DNA from: an uncultured Alistipes sp.
Lineage (GTDB): Bacteria; Bacteroidota; Bacteroidia; Bacteroidales; Rikenellaceae
Length of the DNA: 64,000 bases
NCBI GenBank assembly: GCA_944326855.1
Contig: CALVFO010000025.1
Coordinates: 1 to 64,000 of the forward strand
Reading direction: 5' to 3'
The notes under the pieces were generated by a model. It was given only the letters and a program-made list of their open reading frames with translations, was not told the origin of the DNA and made no database searches. Below, one piece after another: positions 27,712 through 37,069 of the stretch (the stretch's first letter is position 1; each line of letters begins with the position of its first letter). The translations under genes and the position numbers were made by a program.

Positions 27712-28761
27712 ATGAAACTTTCACAGTACAACTACCCCTTTTCGCCCGACATGCTGGCCAAATATCCGGCTGAAAACCGGGACGAATCCCGACTGATGGT
27801 TATCGACCGCAAAAGCGGCAAGATCAAACACCGGATTTTCAAGGATATGATCGAATACTTCAAGCAGGGAGACGTACTGGTCTTCAACGACACGAAAGTA
27901 TTCCCGGCCCGCCTGTACGGAAACAAGGAAAAAACCGGAGCCGAAATCGAAATTTTCCTGTTGCGGGAACTCAACCGAGAACTGCGGTTGTGGGATGTGC
28001 TGGTGGATCCGGCCCGTAAAATCCGAATCGGCAACAAACTCTATTTCGGGGACGACGACCTGCTGGTGGCCGAAGTGATCGACAACACCACCTCCCGGGG
28101 ACGTACCCTGCGGTTCCTGTTCGACGGCGATTACGACCAGTTCAAGGAAACCCTCTACAAAATGGGAGAAACCCCGCTGCCCAAATGGATCCGCTCCAAA
28201 GTGGAACCCATCGACGAAGAACGCTATCAAACCATATACGCCGCCCATGAAGGAGCCGTGGCTGCCCCGACTGCCGGATTGCATTTCAGCAAACACCTGA
28301 TGAAACGACTCGAAATCAAAGGAGTCGACCTGCAATTCCTGACCCTGCATGTAGGTCTGGGGAGTTTCCGGACGGTAGATGTGGAAGACCTGACCAAACA
28401 CAAGATGGATTCCGAACAATTCATCATCCCGGAAGCTACGGCCGAAGCCGTCAACAAAGTCAAACGAGCCGGCGGAAAAGTCTGCTCCGTGGGTACGACC
28501 ACCATGCGGGCCATGGAAAGTTCCGTCTCCACGGACGGCATGCTGAAACCCTATGAAGGCTGGACCAATAAATTCATCTTCCACCCGTACGAATTCAGCG
28601 TCGCCAACTGCATGATTACGAATTTCCACCTCCCCTATTCCACCCACCTGATGATGGTCGCCGCCTTCACCGGATACGACCTGCTGATGGAAGCCTACAA
28701 AGTGGCCAAAGAAGAAAAATACCGATTCGGAACTTACGGCGACGCCATGCTGATTCTTTAA
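27712..28761 (+). CDS. queA: S-adenosylmethionine:tRNA ribosyltransferase-isomerase
   Basis: Transfers and isomerises the ribosyl group of AdoMet onto preQ1-modified tRNA, giving epoxyqueuosine. Signatures: [12 protein letters not shown] (about 58-69), AAPTAGLHF (about 183-191), [11 protein letters not shown] (about 210-220), and the C-terminal [16 protein letters not shown]. Length 349 is normal. It is 167 bases downstream of truB, with an AT-rich gap that could hold its own promoter. It works between tgt (12.4 kb) and queG (52.4 kb). Confidence 0.97.
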   Translation: MKLSQYNYPFSPDMLAKYPAENRDESRLMVIDRKSGKIKHRIFKDMIEYFKQGDVLVFNDTKVFPARLYGNKEKTGAEIEIFLLRELNRELRLWDVLVDPARKIRIGNKLYFGDDDLLVAEVIDNTTSRGRTLRFLFDGDYDQFKETLYKMGETPLPKWIRSKVEPIDEERYQTIYAAHEGAVAAPTAGLHFSKHLMKRLEIKGVDLQFLTLHVGLGSFRTVDVEDLTKHKMDSEQFIIPEATAEAVNKVKRAGGKVCSVGTTTMRAMESSVSTDGMLKPYEGWTNKFIFHPYEFSVANCMITNFHLPYSTHLMMVAAFTGYDLLMEAYKVAKEEKYRFGTYGDAMLIL

Positions 28762-28791
28762 ATTTCCCCCATCGGTTCTTTCTGACGGAAT

Positions 28792-28822
28792 GTTGTATTC
28801 TCACCAAAAATTCGTACCTTTG
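28792..28822 (+). promoter_or_regulatory. Promoter of the GT5 protein/DUF4270 pair
   Basis: GTTG (28792-28795), 19-base spacer, TACCTTTG (28815-28822); good spacing and -7 box, 29 bases before the ATG. Confidence 0.65.
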
Positions 28823-28850
28823 CAATTAGCCGTACTTTTAATGTAGAAGA

Positions 28851-29669
28851 ATGAGCAACGCCAGGATTTTATATGTTTGTCAGGAAATTACGCCTTACCT
28901 GCCGGAAACCGACATGTCAGGGCTCTGTCGAACCCTCTCGCAATGCATGCAGGAACGGGGCTATGAAATCCGCACGTTCATGCCGCGTTACGGCCTTATC
29001 AACGAACGGAGAAATCAACTCCATGAAGTCATCCGCCTCTCGGGCATGAACCTGATCATCGACGACAACGATCATCAACTCATCATCAAAGTCGCCTCGA
29101 TCCCCTCGGCCCGCGTGCAAATCTATTTCATCGACAACGAAGACTATTTCCACCGAAAAGCCATCGTCTCCGACGATAACGGATTCTTCGAAGACAATGA
29201 CGAACGCGCCATTTTCTTCGCCCGTGGCGTCCTGGAAACCGTCAAAAAATTACGCTGGACCCCCGACATCGTCCATGTTCACGGATGGTTCTCCAGCATC
29301 GTTCCCATCTACCTGCGCAATACCTTCGCCGACGATCCCGTGTTCAAAAAAGTGAAAATCATCGTATCACTCTATAACGACGCCTTCCCGGGATCCCTCG
29401 ACCCCAATTTCAAAGCCAAAATCGCCGGAGAAGGGGTGCCGATGAAAAAATTGGAACTTTTAACGGATCCTACATACCAAAACCTGATGCGGTACGTTCT
29501 AAGCTATGCGGACGGTGTCATTCTGGAAACAGAAACCCCCGATCCCGTGCTGATGGAATATTTGTCCCAAAACGGCAAACCCGTACTGGCTTATCAGCAG
29601 GATAAATCTTCCTCTGCCTATCTGGATAACTACCAAGAGTTTTACAACAAAATTCAGGCTCATGAGTAA
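28851..29669 (+). CDS. Glycogen/starch synthase N-terminal (GT5) domain protein
   Basis: A 272-residue protein matching only the first Rossmann domain of GT5 glycogen synthases: ILYVCQEITPYLPETDMSGL at the start, RTFMPRYGLINERR (about 43-56) and DIVHVHGWFSS (about 139-149). A full GlgA is about 480-550 residues and carries the ADP-glucose-binding C-terminal domain, which is absent here. Such half-length homologues are widespread in Bacteroidota, so this is a family form rather than a local truncation. The usual N-terminal KTGG loop reads TDMSG, so synthase activity is doubtful. Its last 8 bases overlap the DUF4270 gene. Confidence 0.82.
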   Translation: MSNARILYVCQEITPYLPETDMSGLCRTLSQCMQERGYEIRTFMPRYGLINERRNQLHEVIRLSGMNLIIDDNDHQLIIKVASIPSARVQIYFIDNEDYFHRKAIVSDDNGFFEDNDERAIFFARGVLETVKKLRWTPDIVHVHGWFSSIVPIYLRNTFADDPVFKKVKIIVSLYNDAFPGSLDPNFKAKIAGEGVPMKKLELLTDPTYQNLMRYVLSYADGVILETETPDPVLMEYLSQNGKPVLAYQQDKSSSAYLDNYQEFYNKIQAHE

Positions 29670-31047
29670 GCGTTGCGCCCGTTGGGCGACAAAAGCCGCT
29701 CTGATCGGCATACTGATAGGAGCAGCGGCTTGTACGAAAGTGGATAACGAGTTGGGCGATAGCCTGATCCCCCAGGATCAACAAATACACGTAGCCCAAA
29801 TGAAGGCAACGGGAATCGACGCTTATCAGGCCAAAGTAGATTCGATTCCGGCCATCTTTCACTCATACGGTTATGTAGGGCGAGTCTTCGATCCCACATT
29901 CGGAATGACCCAGGCCTGTTGGGTCGGGCAATTCGCCCCTTACTGGTTCAGTGTGGAAGAAAAATCTTTCGGCCAAAATCCACAAGTCGACTCGCTGGTT
30001 CTACTCCTTACAGTCAACACCTCCGCCCATTTCGGGGATACAACCGTCGCTCAAACTTTTCAGATTCATGAACTGAAAACCCGTTATTATCAAAGCTCGA
30101 TCTATTATACCAATCGGGATATTAGCGACGAAATCGACCCTGAACCTTTATATACATTCGAATACAAAGGTCATGGAAATATTCAACTCCGTCTGACCGG
30201 AGAAAAAGCGGACAATTTGATCAAACGGCTCTTGGACGAATCCGGCGGCGTATATGAAGCCGGCGCGGATTCCTTGTTCGTCAACCGTTTCCCGGGACTG
30301 TGCATCATCCCGGCCGAAGGATCACCCCGCAACGCCTCAACGGTACCCATCGTACCATCCACTTCGAGTTTGGGTCTGTATACCCACCGGGCCGTCGATG
30401 CAGAAACCGACACAGCCATCAATGTCGTATACTCCTTCAACCCCAATGACCTTGCCTTGATCAATTTCAACCTCTATCAACACGACTATACGGGATCGGA
30501 ACTCGAAGGGGTAACGCTGAACGACACCCTGCCCACCTCCCAAACCGTCGCGCTGGGTTATGTGCAAGGTTCCGCCGGCGTATCGACCTATGTCCGTTTT
30601 ACAGAAGAGTTCATTCAGACCCTCAAAGACAAAATCCAGGCACCATACCGACTGATGCTCATCAACGGTGCCTATTTGAACGTCGGAATTCATAATCCTA
30701 CACCGGAAACGTTGGACAACGCATTCAATCGATTGGGATCTTTTTCCGGCTATCCCAGCCTAACCCCCATCCCCGATTACGAATATATGGATGAGTTGAA
30801 CCAATACAATCCGATTACTCTGCCTTACGACGGATATCTGAACCGAACCAGCAATTGCTATTCGTTCAACATCACCCGTTTCGTGCAGGAACTCATCGAT
30901 GCCAAAGAGGTCAAAAGTCGAACGTACATGTTGACACCTTCTTACGAAGAGTTGTACGGACAGGCCGGCGTCGTGCTGGAGATGAAACCCACCGCGGAAA
31001 ATCCGACCCCCTTAACCGTGACAATTACCTATACCTTACTACAATAA
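29662..31047 (+). CDS. DUF4270 lipoprotein
   Basis: Exported lipoprotein of 461 residues. The signal LIGILIGAAAC ends in a lipobox cysteine near residue 24, followed by TKVDNELGDSLIP, the recurring start of DUF4270 proteins. The rest is beta-rich, with no catalytic motif that I recognise. It overlaps the GT5-like gene by 8 bases (ATGAGTAA), a pairing seen across Bacteroidota, which implies a linked but unknown role at the outer membrane. Codons are somewhat less GC-rich than in neighbouring genes. A terminator follows at 31062. Confidence 0.88.
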   Translation: MSKRCARWATKAALIGILIGAAACTKVDNELGDSLIPQDQQIHVAQMKATGIDAYQAKVDSIPAIFHSYGYVGRVFDPTFGMTQACWVGQFAPYWFSVEEKSFGQNPQVDSLVLLLTVNTSAHFGDTTVAQTFQIHELKTRYYQSSIYYTNRDISDEIDPEPLYTFEYKGHGNIQLRLTGEKADNLIKRLLDESGGVYEAGADSLFVNRFPGLCIIPAEGSPRNASTVPIVPSTSSLGLYTHRAVDAETDTAINVVYSFNPNDLALINFNLYQHDYTGSELEGVTLNDTLPTSQTVALGYVQGSAGVSTYVRFTEEFIQTLKDKIQAPYRLMLINGAYLNVGIHNPTPETLDNAFNRLGSFSGYPSLTPIPDYEYMDELNQYNPITLPYDGYLNRTSNCYSFNITRFVQELIDAKEVKSRTYMLTPSYEELYGQAGVVLEMKPTAENPTPLTVTITYTLLQ

Positions 31048-31061
31048 ATCACCTCATAACC

Positions 31062-31097
31062 AAAACCTAAAGATCGACTTTAGGTTTTCTCTTTTTA
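31062..31097 (+). terminator. Terminator after the DUF4270 gene
   Basis: Eleven-base perfect arms AAAACCTAAAG and CTTTAGGTTTT, loop ATCGA, then a T-rich tail. topA starts 12 bases later. Confidence 0.8.
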
Positions 31098-31108
31098 TAT
31101 AGCAAACT

Positions 31109-33415
31109 ATGCAGGATAATCTGGTCATCGTCGAATCTCCGGCCAAAGCGAAAACCATTGAGAAGTTTCTGGGCAAAGACTATATCGTCAAGTCGAGCTT
31201 CGGACACATTCGCGATCTTTCCAAAAAAGAGCTGGGAATCGATATTCAGCACAATTTCACCCCTCATTACGAAATCTCGCCCGACAAGAAAAAAGTAGTC
31301 GCCGAGTTGGAAAAACTATCCAAAACGGCTAAAACCGTCTGGCTGGCTTCCGATGAAGACCGCGAGGGAGAAGCCATTTCCTGGCATTTGGCTCAGGTAC
31401 TGAATCTCGATCCGAAAACCACCAAACGAATCGTTTTCCACGAAATCACCAAAAATGCCATCCTGCACGCCGTCGAAAACCCTCGGGCCATCGACATGAA
31501 CCTGGTCAATGCCCAACAGGCCCGGCGCATTTTGGATCGTCTGGTCGGTTTCGAACTTTCTCCCGTCCTGTGGAAAAAGATCAAACCGTCACTCTCGGCC
31601 GGGCGTGTACAAAGCGTGGCTGTACGTCTGATCGTGGAACGGGAACGGGAAATCATGGCCTTTGAGCCGACCGAATACTACCGAATCGTAGCCGATTTCA
31701 TCGTTCGGGACGATCAGGGGAAAAGTGCTGACTTCAAAGCCGAGTTGAACCACCGTCTCTCTTCGGAGCAAGAAGCCCTGGCGCTGTTGGAACGCTGCAA
31801 AACAGCGACGTTCAAGGTACTGAGCATCGACCAGAAACCCTCCAAGCGCAATCCGCCCGCCCCTTTCACCACCTCAACCCTGCAACAGGAGGCCGGGAGA
31901 AAACTGGGAATGTCCGTATCGCAAATCATGTCGGTGGCCCAACGTCTTTACGAAGCGGGGTACATCACCTACATGCGTACCGACTCGGTCAACCTCTCAG
32001 GGCAAGCCATTGCCGCGGCCAAAGAGGAGGTAATCCGGGAATTCGGAGAATCATACAGCGAAGTCCGGAACTTCAAAACCAAAACCAAAGGAGCCCAGGA
32101 AGCGCACGAAGCCATCCGTCCCTCCTACATGAATCGGGCAGAAATTGAGGGCACGTCCCAGGAAAAACGCCTTTACAACCTGATCTGGAAACGCACGATG
32201 GCCTCGCAAATGGCCTCGGTCCAAATCGAACGTACCGTCATCGACATCGAAATAGAAGGGGCTCCCGAACGTTTTGTGGCTACGGGTGAAGTCATCAAAT
32301 TCGACGGATTTTTGCGTTTATATTCCGAAGCCGTCGACGAGGATTCCGCCGAAGGGGAAGCCGCCATTCTGCCCGTTATGCGGATCGGCGATCCGCTCGA
32401 GGCCAAAAGCATCACCGCCTCTCAACGATTTACGCAGTCTCCGGCCCGATACAGCGAAGCCTCGCTGGTCAAACACCTCGAAGAGCTCGGTATCGGACGA
32501 CCCTCAACCTATGCTCCGACCATCTCGACCATCATCACACGCGGCTATGTTGTCAAGGAGAATCGGGAAGGCGTCAAACGAGACTACCTCCAACTGAAAC
32601 TGGACAAAGGCAATATTACCCGAAAAACGCTCAGCGAACAGGTCGGAAAAGAGAAAAACAAACTCTCTCCCACCGACATCGGCATGATCGTCACCGACTA
32701 CCTCGACGAACAATTCGCCGCCATCATGGACTACAACTTCACGGCGACCGTTGAAAAACAGTTCGACGAAATTGCAGAAGGGACCAAAAGTTGGGTAGAC
32801 ATGCTGCAAGAATTCTACGGGGCTTTTCATCCCAAAGTAGACCAGGCACTGGAGAGCCAGCCCGTCAAAAGCAACCAGCCCCGTCTCTTGGGAACCGATC
32901 CCCAAAGCGGAAAACCGGTATTCGTCAAGGTCGGTCGATTCGGCCCCGTAGCCCAAATAGGAGGAGCGGAAGGGGATACGGACAAACCCCGGTTTGCCAG
33001 CCTGAAAAAAGGTCAACTGGTCGCTTCAATCACGTTGGAAGAAGCGCTGGAACTTTTCACCCTGCCCCGCAACCTGGGCACGTTCGAAGAGAAAGAAGTG
33101 GTCATCGGAATCGGGAAATTCGGTCCCTATGTCCGTCATGACGGCAAATTCGTATCCTTGTCCCGTACCGATGATCCTTATACGATCGATCTGTCCCGGG
33201 CCATCGAACTCATTCAGGAGAAACGCTCCAAAGACCTGAAAAGCAAAGAGCCAATCCAAACATTTGCCGAGGAACCGGGACTACAGGTTCTCAACGGACG
33301 GTATGGCCCCTATATCGCCTTCAACGGCAAGAACTATCGCATTCCCAAAGGTCAGGATCCCGCTGCCTTAACCTTGGAACAGATCCGGGAGATCATCGCC
33401 AAATCGAAAAAATAA
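31109..33415 (+). CDS. topA: DNA topoisomerase I
   Basis: Type IA enzyme that relaxes negative supercoils. The TOPRIM domain opens the protein (LVIVESPAKAKTIEKFLG at 5-22; DEDREGEAISWH about 79-90). The catalytic tyrosine is in YITYMRTDSV near residue 290. The C-terminus carries several short repeats without zinc cysteines (VGRFGPVAQIG, GKFGPYVRHDGK, GRYGPYIAFNGK), as usual in Bacteroidota. Length 768 is normal. It starts just past the DUF4270 terminator and ends at a terminator at 33447 shared with convergent rluD. Confidence 0.97.
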   Translation: MQDNLVIVESPAKAKTIEKFLGKDYIVKSSFGHIRDLSKKELGIDIQHNFTPHYEISPDKKKVVAELEKLSKTAKTVWLASDEDREGEAISWHLAQVLNLDPKTTKRIVFHEITKNAILHAVENPRAIDMNLVNAQQARRILDRLVGFELSPVLWKKIKPSLSAGRVQSVAVRLIVEREREIMAFEPTEYYRIVADFIVRDDQGKSADFKAELNHRLSSEQEALALLERCKTATFKVLSIDQKPSKRNPPAPFTTSTLQQEAGRKLGMSVSQIMSVAQRLYEAGYITYMRTDSVNLSGQAIAAAKEEVIREFGESYSEVRNFKTKTKGAQEAHEAIRPSYMNRAEIEGTSQEKRLYNLIWKRTMASQMASVQIERTVIDIEIEGAPERFVATGEVIKFDGFLRLYSEAVDEDSAEGEAAILPVMRIGDPLEAKSITASQRFTQSPARYSEASLVKHLEELGIGRPSTYAPTISTIITRGYVVKENREGVKRDYLQLKLDKGNITRKTLSEQVGKEKNKLSPTDIGMIVTDYLDEQFAAIMDYNFTATVEKQFDEIAEGTKSWVDMLQEFYGAFHPKVDQALESQPVKSNQPRLLGTDPQSGKPVFVKVGRFGPVAQIGGAEGDTDKPRFASLKKGQLVASITLEEALELFTLPRNLGTFEEKEVVIGIGKFGPYVRHDGKFVSLSRTDDPYTIDLSRAIELIQEKRSKDLKSKEPIQTFAEEPGLQVLNGRYGPYIAFNGKNYRIPKGQDPAALTLEQIREIIAKSKK

Positions 33416-33446
33416 TCCCGACACGTCCTATCTTGAATAGTAACCC

Positions 33447-33476
33447 AAAGGGGACTTCCGTATGGAAGTCCCCTTT
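33447..33476. terminator. Bidirectional terminator between topA and rluD
   Basis: Thirteen-base perfect arms AAAGGGGACTTCC and GGAAGTCCCCTTT with loop GTAT. Confidence 0.8.
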
Positions 33477-33517
33477 GTTCGTTTTATATACCGACGGTCG
33501 GCCCGCCCCAGAAAGCA

Positions 33518-34624
33518 TCACGCTTCATCCTCGTCAAGACGACGATGGGCCGTATAATTTCGCCAGCGTTCGATAACCTCCCGCATATCCTCGGGCAAAG
33601 GACTCTCGAAATAGATCGACTCTCCCGTCGTGGGATGCACGAACCCCAGGCTCTGGGCATGCAAGGCCTGACGAGGCAACAAGCGAAAACAGTTCTCCAC
33701 AAACTGCTTGTATTTGGAAAAAGTCGTCCCTTTCAGGATACGATCTCCTCCATAGCGTTCGTCATTGAACAACGGATGACCGATGTACTCCATATGCACC
33801 CGAATCTGATGGGTGCGGCCCGTTTCCAAACGGCACTCGATCAGATTGACATAACCCAGTCTTTCGAGCACCCGGTAATGCGTTACGGCGTGTTTTCCCT
33901 GATCTCCCTCAGGGTACACCGCCATTTTCAGACGATCCCGTACGCTACGGCCGATGTTTCCGACAATCGTTCCTTCATCCTCCGGCAGATTGCCCCAGAC
34001 CAACGCACAATATTTCCGCTGAATGGTGTGGTCGAAAAACTGTTTGGCCAGGCGAGCATGTGCCCGTTCGGTTTTGGCAATCACCAACAGGCCCGAGGTA
34101 TTCTTGTCGATGCGATGTACCAAGCCCGCCCGCAGGTCTCCCTGCTGAAACAACGGCAAATCCTTCAGATGATACGTCAGGGCATTGACCAACGTTCCGC
34201 TGTAGTTGCCATGTCCGGGATGCACGACCATCCCCGCCGGTTTATCGACCAGAATCAGATCATCGTCCTCATAAGGTATGTTCAACGGGATATTTTCCGG
34301 TACGATCTCCACCTCACGCACCGGGTAAGGCATCACGATGGAGATCTGATCGAGCGGTTTTACCTTGTAACTCGATTTGACAGGCTGCCCGCCGACCAAA
34401 ATACTGCCGGCATCCGCAGCCGTCTGAATCCGGTGACGAGAAACATTTTCCAGCCGGTTGGTCAAAAACTTGTCGATGCGCAACGGGCTCTGCCCCTTAT
34501 CAACCGTCAGGCTGAAATGTTCGTACATCTCTTCGCCGGACTCGCCTTCCTCTTCGGTGAAGTCATCCACGCTCTCCGGCTCTTCCGGCAAGTAACGTTC
34601 ATCGTCCAACAAGGGATCTTTCAT
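33518..34624 (-). CDS. rluD: Large-subunit rRNA pseudouridine synthase, RluD type
   Basis: RluA-family enzyme that isomerises uridines in helix 69 of 23S rRNA. An acidic N-terminal tail (about 1-45) precedes an S4 RNA-binding domain (about 50-110, RIDKFLTNRLENVSRHRIQ). The catalytic aspartate lies in HRIDKNTSGLLVIAKT at about 168-183. Length 368. It follows the PASTA gene with a 20-base gap. The exact target within the RluA/C/D group is inferred from the S4 domain and family similarity. Confidence 0.9.
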   Translation of the reverse strand: MKDPLLDDERYLPEEPESVDDFTEEEGESGEEMYEHFSLTVDKGQSPLRIDKFLTNRLENVSRHRIQTAADAGSILVGGQPVKSSYKVKPLDQISIVMPYPVREVEIVPENIPLNIPYEDDDLILVDKPAGMVVHPGHGNYSGTLVNALTYHLKDLPLFQQGDLRAGLVHRIDKNTSGLLVIAKTERAHARLAKQFFDHTIQRKYCALVWGNLPEDEGTIVGNIGRSVRDRLKMAVYPEGDQGKHAVTHYRVLERLGYVNLIECRLETGRTHQIRVHMEYIGHPLFNDERYGGDRILKGTTFSKYKQFVENCFRLLPRQALHAQSLGFVHPTTGESIYFESPLPEDMREVIERWRNYTAHRRLDEDEA

Positions 34625-34644
34625 CTTCTGGGATTCGTGGAATT

Positions 34645-35523
34645 TCAGGGTTTTTGCGTACTCCGGGTCAACGAATCGGCATACGCCTTGGCGGCTGCCT
34701 TGGCTGCCCGTTCGGCTTCGGCACGACCTTTCTCAATCTGCTCTTCATCCAACGAGAGCGTAAAACTGACCGACGTACCGTACTCCCGACGGGTTCCCAC
34801 GCCCGGAGACTGGGTCCGAACCCGGGCATTCTTCTCGTTCAACAGGGTCACCCCTTCTTCATAGGATATTTTACCGACATTGAATCCCGCCTCCCAAAGC
34901 CGACTTTTCGCTTCTCGTGCCGAAAAGCCTACCAAACGAGGCACCGACTGAGGCTCGGCATCCGTTCCCTTACCGACCACCAACGTCACACCCGAACCGA
35001 CTTCAGCCTCGAGCTTGCTCCCGGACGAAATCAACTTGCCATTATAGCGTTCCTCCAATACATAATTGGTAGCCAAGTCACTGCGGTAAATCAACTTGTC
35101 GATTCCCAGTCCCGCCATCTCCAGGTTGTTTTTAGCCTGACGCAACGAATAGCCCGTCACATAAGGAATTTCCACCATCTTCTGACGGAACGAATTGATC
35201 GTCACAAAAACCCGACGACCCGATTTAACCTTCGCCCCCGCCGACGGATTCTGTTCCAGAATAATCCCACCCGGATAGGCCGGCACATACAGCGAATCGT
35301 TGATTTCGATTCTCAGGGAGGCCCCCTTACCGGCCTGTACCGCCTCTTCGACACTTAGACCACTCAAATCCGGCACTTCATGCACTTGTCCATGACGGGT
35401 AAACAGTGAAAGCAACAGATTAACGATAAATACGAAAACAATGATCGCACAAACGGCCAACACCACATTACGGGTAATGGGATTGGCGTTTATCTTGCGG
35501 ACCAGGTTGATCAGAAAATCCAT
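34645..35523 (-). CDS. PASTA-domain membrane protein
   Basis: A 292-residue protein with a short cytoplasmic start, one membrane helix (about 19-42), and three PASTA repeats facing the periplasm (about 48-112, 113-185, 188-262), each opening with a phrase such as VPDLSGLSVEEA, IPYVTGYSLRQA or VPRLVGFSAREA. The C-terminal 35 residues are Ala/Glu/Arg-rich helix. There is no kinase or transpeptidase domain. PASTA domains in other proteins bind muropeptides or penicillin-like ligands, so a wall-sensing or scaffold role is plausible. It pairs with rluD downstream, a common Bacteroidota arrangement. Confidence 0.9.
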   Translation of the reverse strand: MDFLINLVRKINANPITRNVVLAVCAIIVFVFIVNLLLSLFTRHGQVHEVPDLSGLSVEEAVQAGKGASLRIEINDSLYVPAYPGGIILEQNPSAGAKVKSGRRVFVTINSFRQKMVEIPYVTGYSLRQAKNNLEMAGLGIDKLIYRSDLATNYVLEERYNGKLISSGSKLEAEVGSGVTLVVGKGTDAEPQSVPRLVGFSAREAKSRLWEAGFNVGKISYEEGVTLLNEKNARVRTQSPGVGTRREYGTSVSFTLSLDEEQIEKGRAEAERAAKAAAKAYADSLTRSTQKP

Positions 35524-35585
35524 GAGTCAGGCATTTTAATGGATTCAAACGAACCTCCGCCCCCTAAAGGCGTCCCGGTTCGGGG

Positions 35586-36704
35586 CTAAAGATAACCTTT
35601 TTTCACCGGATTATAAAATGTATCCCGTTCCACGGGCCGATACCCCGCCGACAGAATCAGTTCTTCCATCTCCCGGGTCGTCATGGAGGGAACCCGCTCT
35701 TCGGCGCCGGCCATCGAATAAATACGGGTCGAATCGTCGATCGTACCGTCCATATCATCGGCCCCGAATGCCAAAGCCATTTGAGCCGTCGTTTTACCGA
35801 ACATGGGCCAATAGGCCTTCAGGTGGGGAACATTATCGAGATAGAGTCTCGCCAGGGCCATCATCCGCATATCCTCGACAAGGCTCACCTCCGAAAGGCC
35901 CTCTCCCATCGGATTGTTGCGACGACGGTACTTGAGCGGAATAAACGCATTGAACCCTCCGGTTTCATCCTGCAGACGGCGCAGGCGATCGAGATGATCG
36001 ATCCGGTGAGACCAGGACTCGATGTGTCCGTACAGCATCGTGGCATTGGTGGGAATACCCTGTCGATGGGCCTCCCGATGCACCTCCAGCCACGCCTCGG
36101 CCGTCCCTTTTTCCGGACAGATGCGACGACGGATTGCCTCATCGAAAATCTCGGCTCCCCCGCCGGGTATCGCCTCCATGCCGGCTGCCTTCAAGCGGGC
36201 CAGACCTTCCTGTAAGGTCAGTCCGGCCTTTTCGATCATGTATCGCAATTCGATGGCCGTAAAAGCCTTCACGGAGGCTTGGGGCATCAGTGCCTTGACC
36301 GACCGGATCATCCGTTCATAATAGGCCAGATCATGGGCCGGATGCACGCCTCCTACGATATGTACCTCCGTAGCACCGCTATCCCGCCGGGTCTTCACCT
36401 GGTTTTCGATCTCTTCCAGCGAATAATCCCAGGCTTCAGGAGAATCGGCCCCCTTGCGATAAGAACAAAACCAACAGTTGAAGACACAGATATTGGAAGG
36501 TTCGATATGAAAATTCCGGTTGTAAAAAACATCCTTCCCGCTATGACGCTCTTTAGCTCGAACCGCCAGCAGCCCCAACAGATTCAACGGAGCCTCTTCG
36601 ACCAAGCGCAACGCCCCTTCCGGACCCAACCGTTCCCCGGAAAGCAACGCTTCCGACAATTCCCTCCATTCCCGGCCCAAAGCCTGCAACAATCGCTCAC
36701 GCAT
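35586..36704 (-). CDS. mqnE: Aminofutalosine synthase (radical SAM), futalosine menaquinone pathway
   Basis: Joins SAM-derived adenosyl radical to the MqnA product to give aminofutalosine. The radical SAM cluster motif is CVFNCWFC (about residues 73-80) in NICVFNCWFCSYRKG. Family landmarks follow: HIVGGVHP, IPGGGAEIF, NATMLYGHIES and FIPLKYRRRNN. These fit MqnE better than MqnC. Length 372 is typical. It implies that menaquinone is made by the futalosine route, with the polyprenyl synthase at 21.2 kb a candidate for the side chain. rpmH lies upstream, separated by its own hairpin. Confidence 0.9.
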   Translation of the reverse strand: MRERLLQALGREWRELSEALLSGERLGPEGALRLVEEAPLNLLGLLAVRAKERHSGKDVFYNRNFHIEPSNICVFNCWFCSYRKGADSPEAWDYSLEEIENQVKTRRDSGATEVHIVGGVHPAHDLAYYERMIRSVKALMPQASVKAFTAIELRYMIEKAGLTLQEGLARLKAAGMEAIPGGGAEIFDEAIRRRICPEKGTAEAWLEVHREAHRQGIPTNATMLYGHIESWSHRIDHLDRLRRLQDETGGFNAFIPLKYRRRNNPMGEGLSEVSLVEDMRMMALARLYLDNVPHLKAYWPMFGKTTAQMALAFGADDMDGTIDDSTRIYSMAGAEERVPSMTTREMEELILSAGYRPVERDTFYNPVKKGYL

Positions 36705-36718
36705 ACAATCTATAACAC

Positions 36719-36748
36719 AAAAAGGCTGCCTTATCGAGCAGCCTTTGT
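36719..36748 (-). terminator. Terminator after rpmH
   Basis: Minus-strand stem AAAGGCTGC/GCAGCCTTT with loop TCGATAAG and a five-T tail, 22 bases past the rpmH stop and 15 bases before the mqnE start. Confidence 0.8.
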
Positions 36749-36769
36749 AACCTATTTCCGATCGGCGGT

Positions 36770-36925
36770 CTACTTGAAGCGAGCGTCGTCCGATACGGTC
36801 AATTTTTTACGGCCTTTAGCACGACGGGCTGCCAATACTTTACGTCCGTTAGCCGTAGACATTCTTTGACGGAAACCGTGTTTGTTGATTTTCTTTTTCT
36901 GTGAAGGTTGGAAAGTCCGTTTCAT
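36770..36925 (-). CDS. rpmH: Ribosomal protein bL34
   Basis: A 51-residue basic protein of the 50S subunit starting [20 protein letters not shown] and continuing [20 protein letters not shown], the unmistakable bL34 sequence (TF-PS-K-HGFR-RM-T-GR-VL-RR--GR). The last residues VSDDARFK are the usual variable tail. It has a well-spaced promoter at 37017-37046 with a leader of about 85 bases, and a terminator at 36719-36748. It is not beside dnaA or rnpA here; rsmG is just upstream on the same strand. Confidence 0.98.
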   Translation of the reverse strand: MKRTFQPSQKKKINKHGFRQRMSTANGRKVLAARRAKGRKKLTVSDDARFK

Positions 36926-37016
36926 GGCTCTATCTTTTTATTGTTTTTGCTTTAGGGTCGCTCCGCAGGGCCGTCGCGCCGACAAACCGCCGAATCAATT
37001 CATGCGCAGCGAGGTG

Positions 37017-37046
37017 CAAAGGTATAACTTTTTTGATTTATACAAA
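37017..37046 (-). promoter_or_regulatory. Promoter of rpmH
   Basis: On the minus strand TTTG (37043-37046), 18-base spacer, TACCTTTG (37017-37024). It lies in the rsmG-rpmH gap, so rpmH has its own start. Confidence 0.7.
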
Positions 37047-37069
37047 AATTTTCCAAGGTTTTTTGCCTC

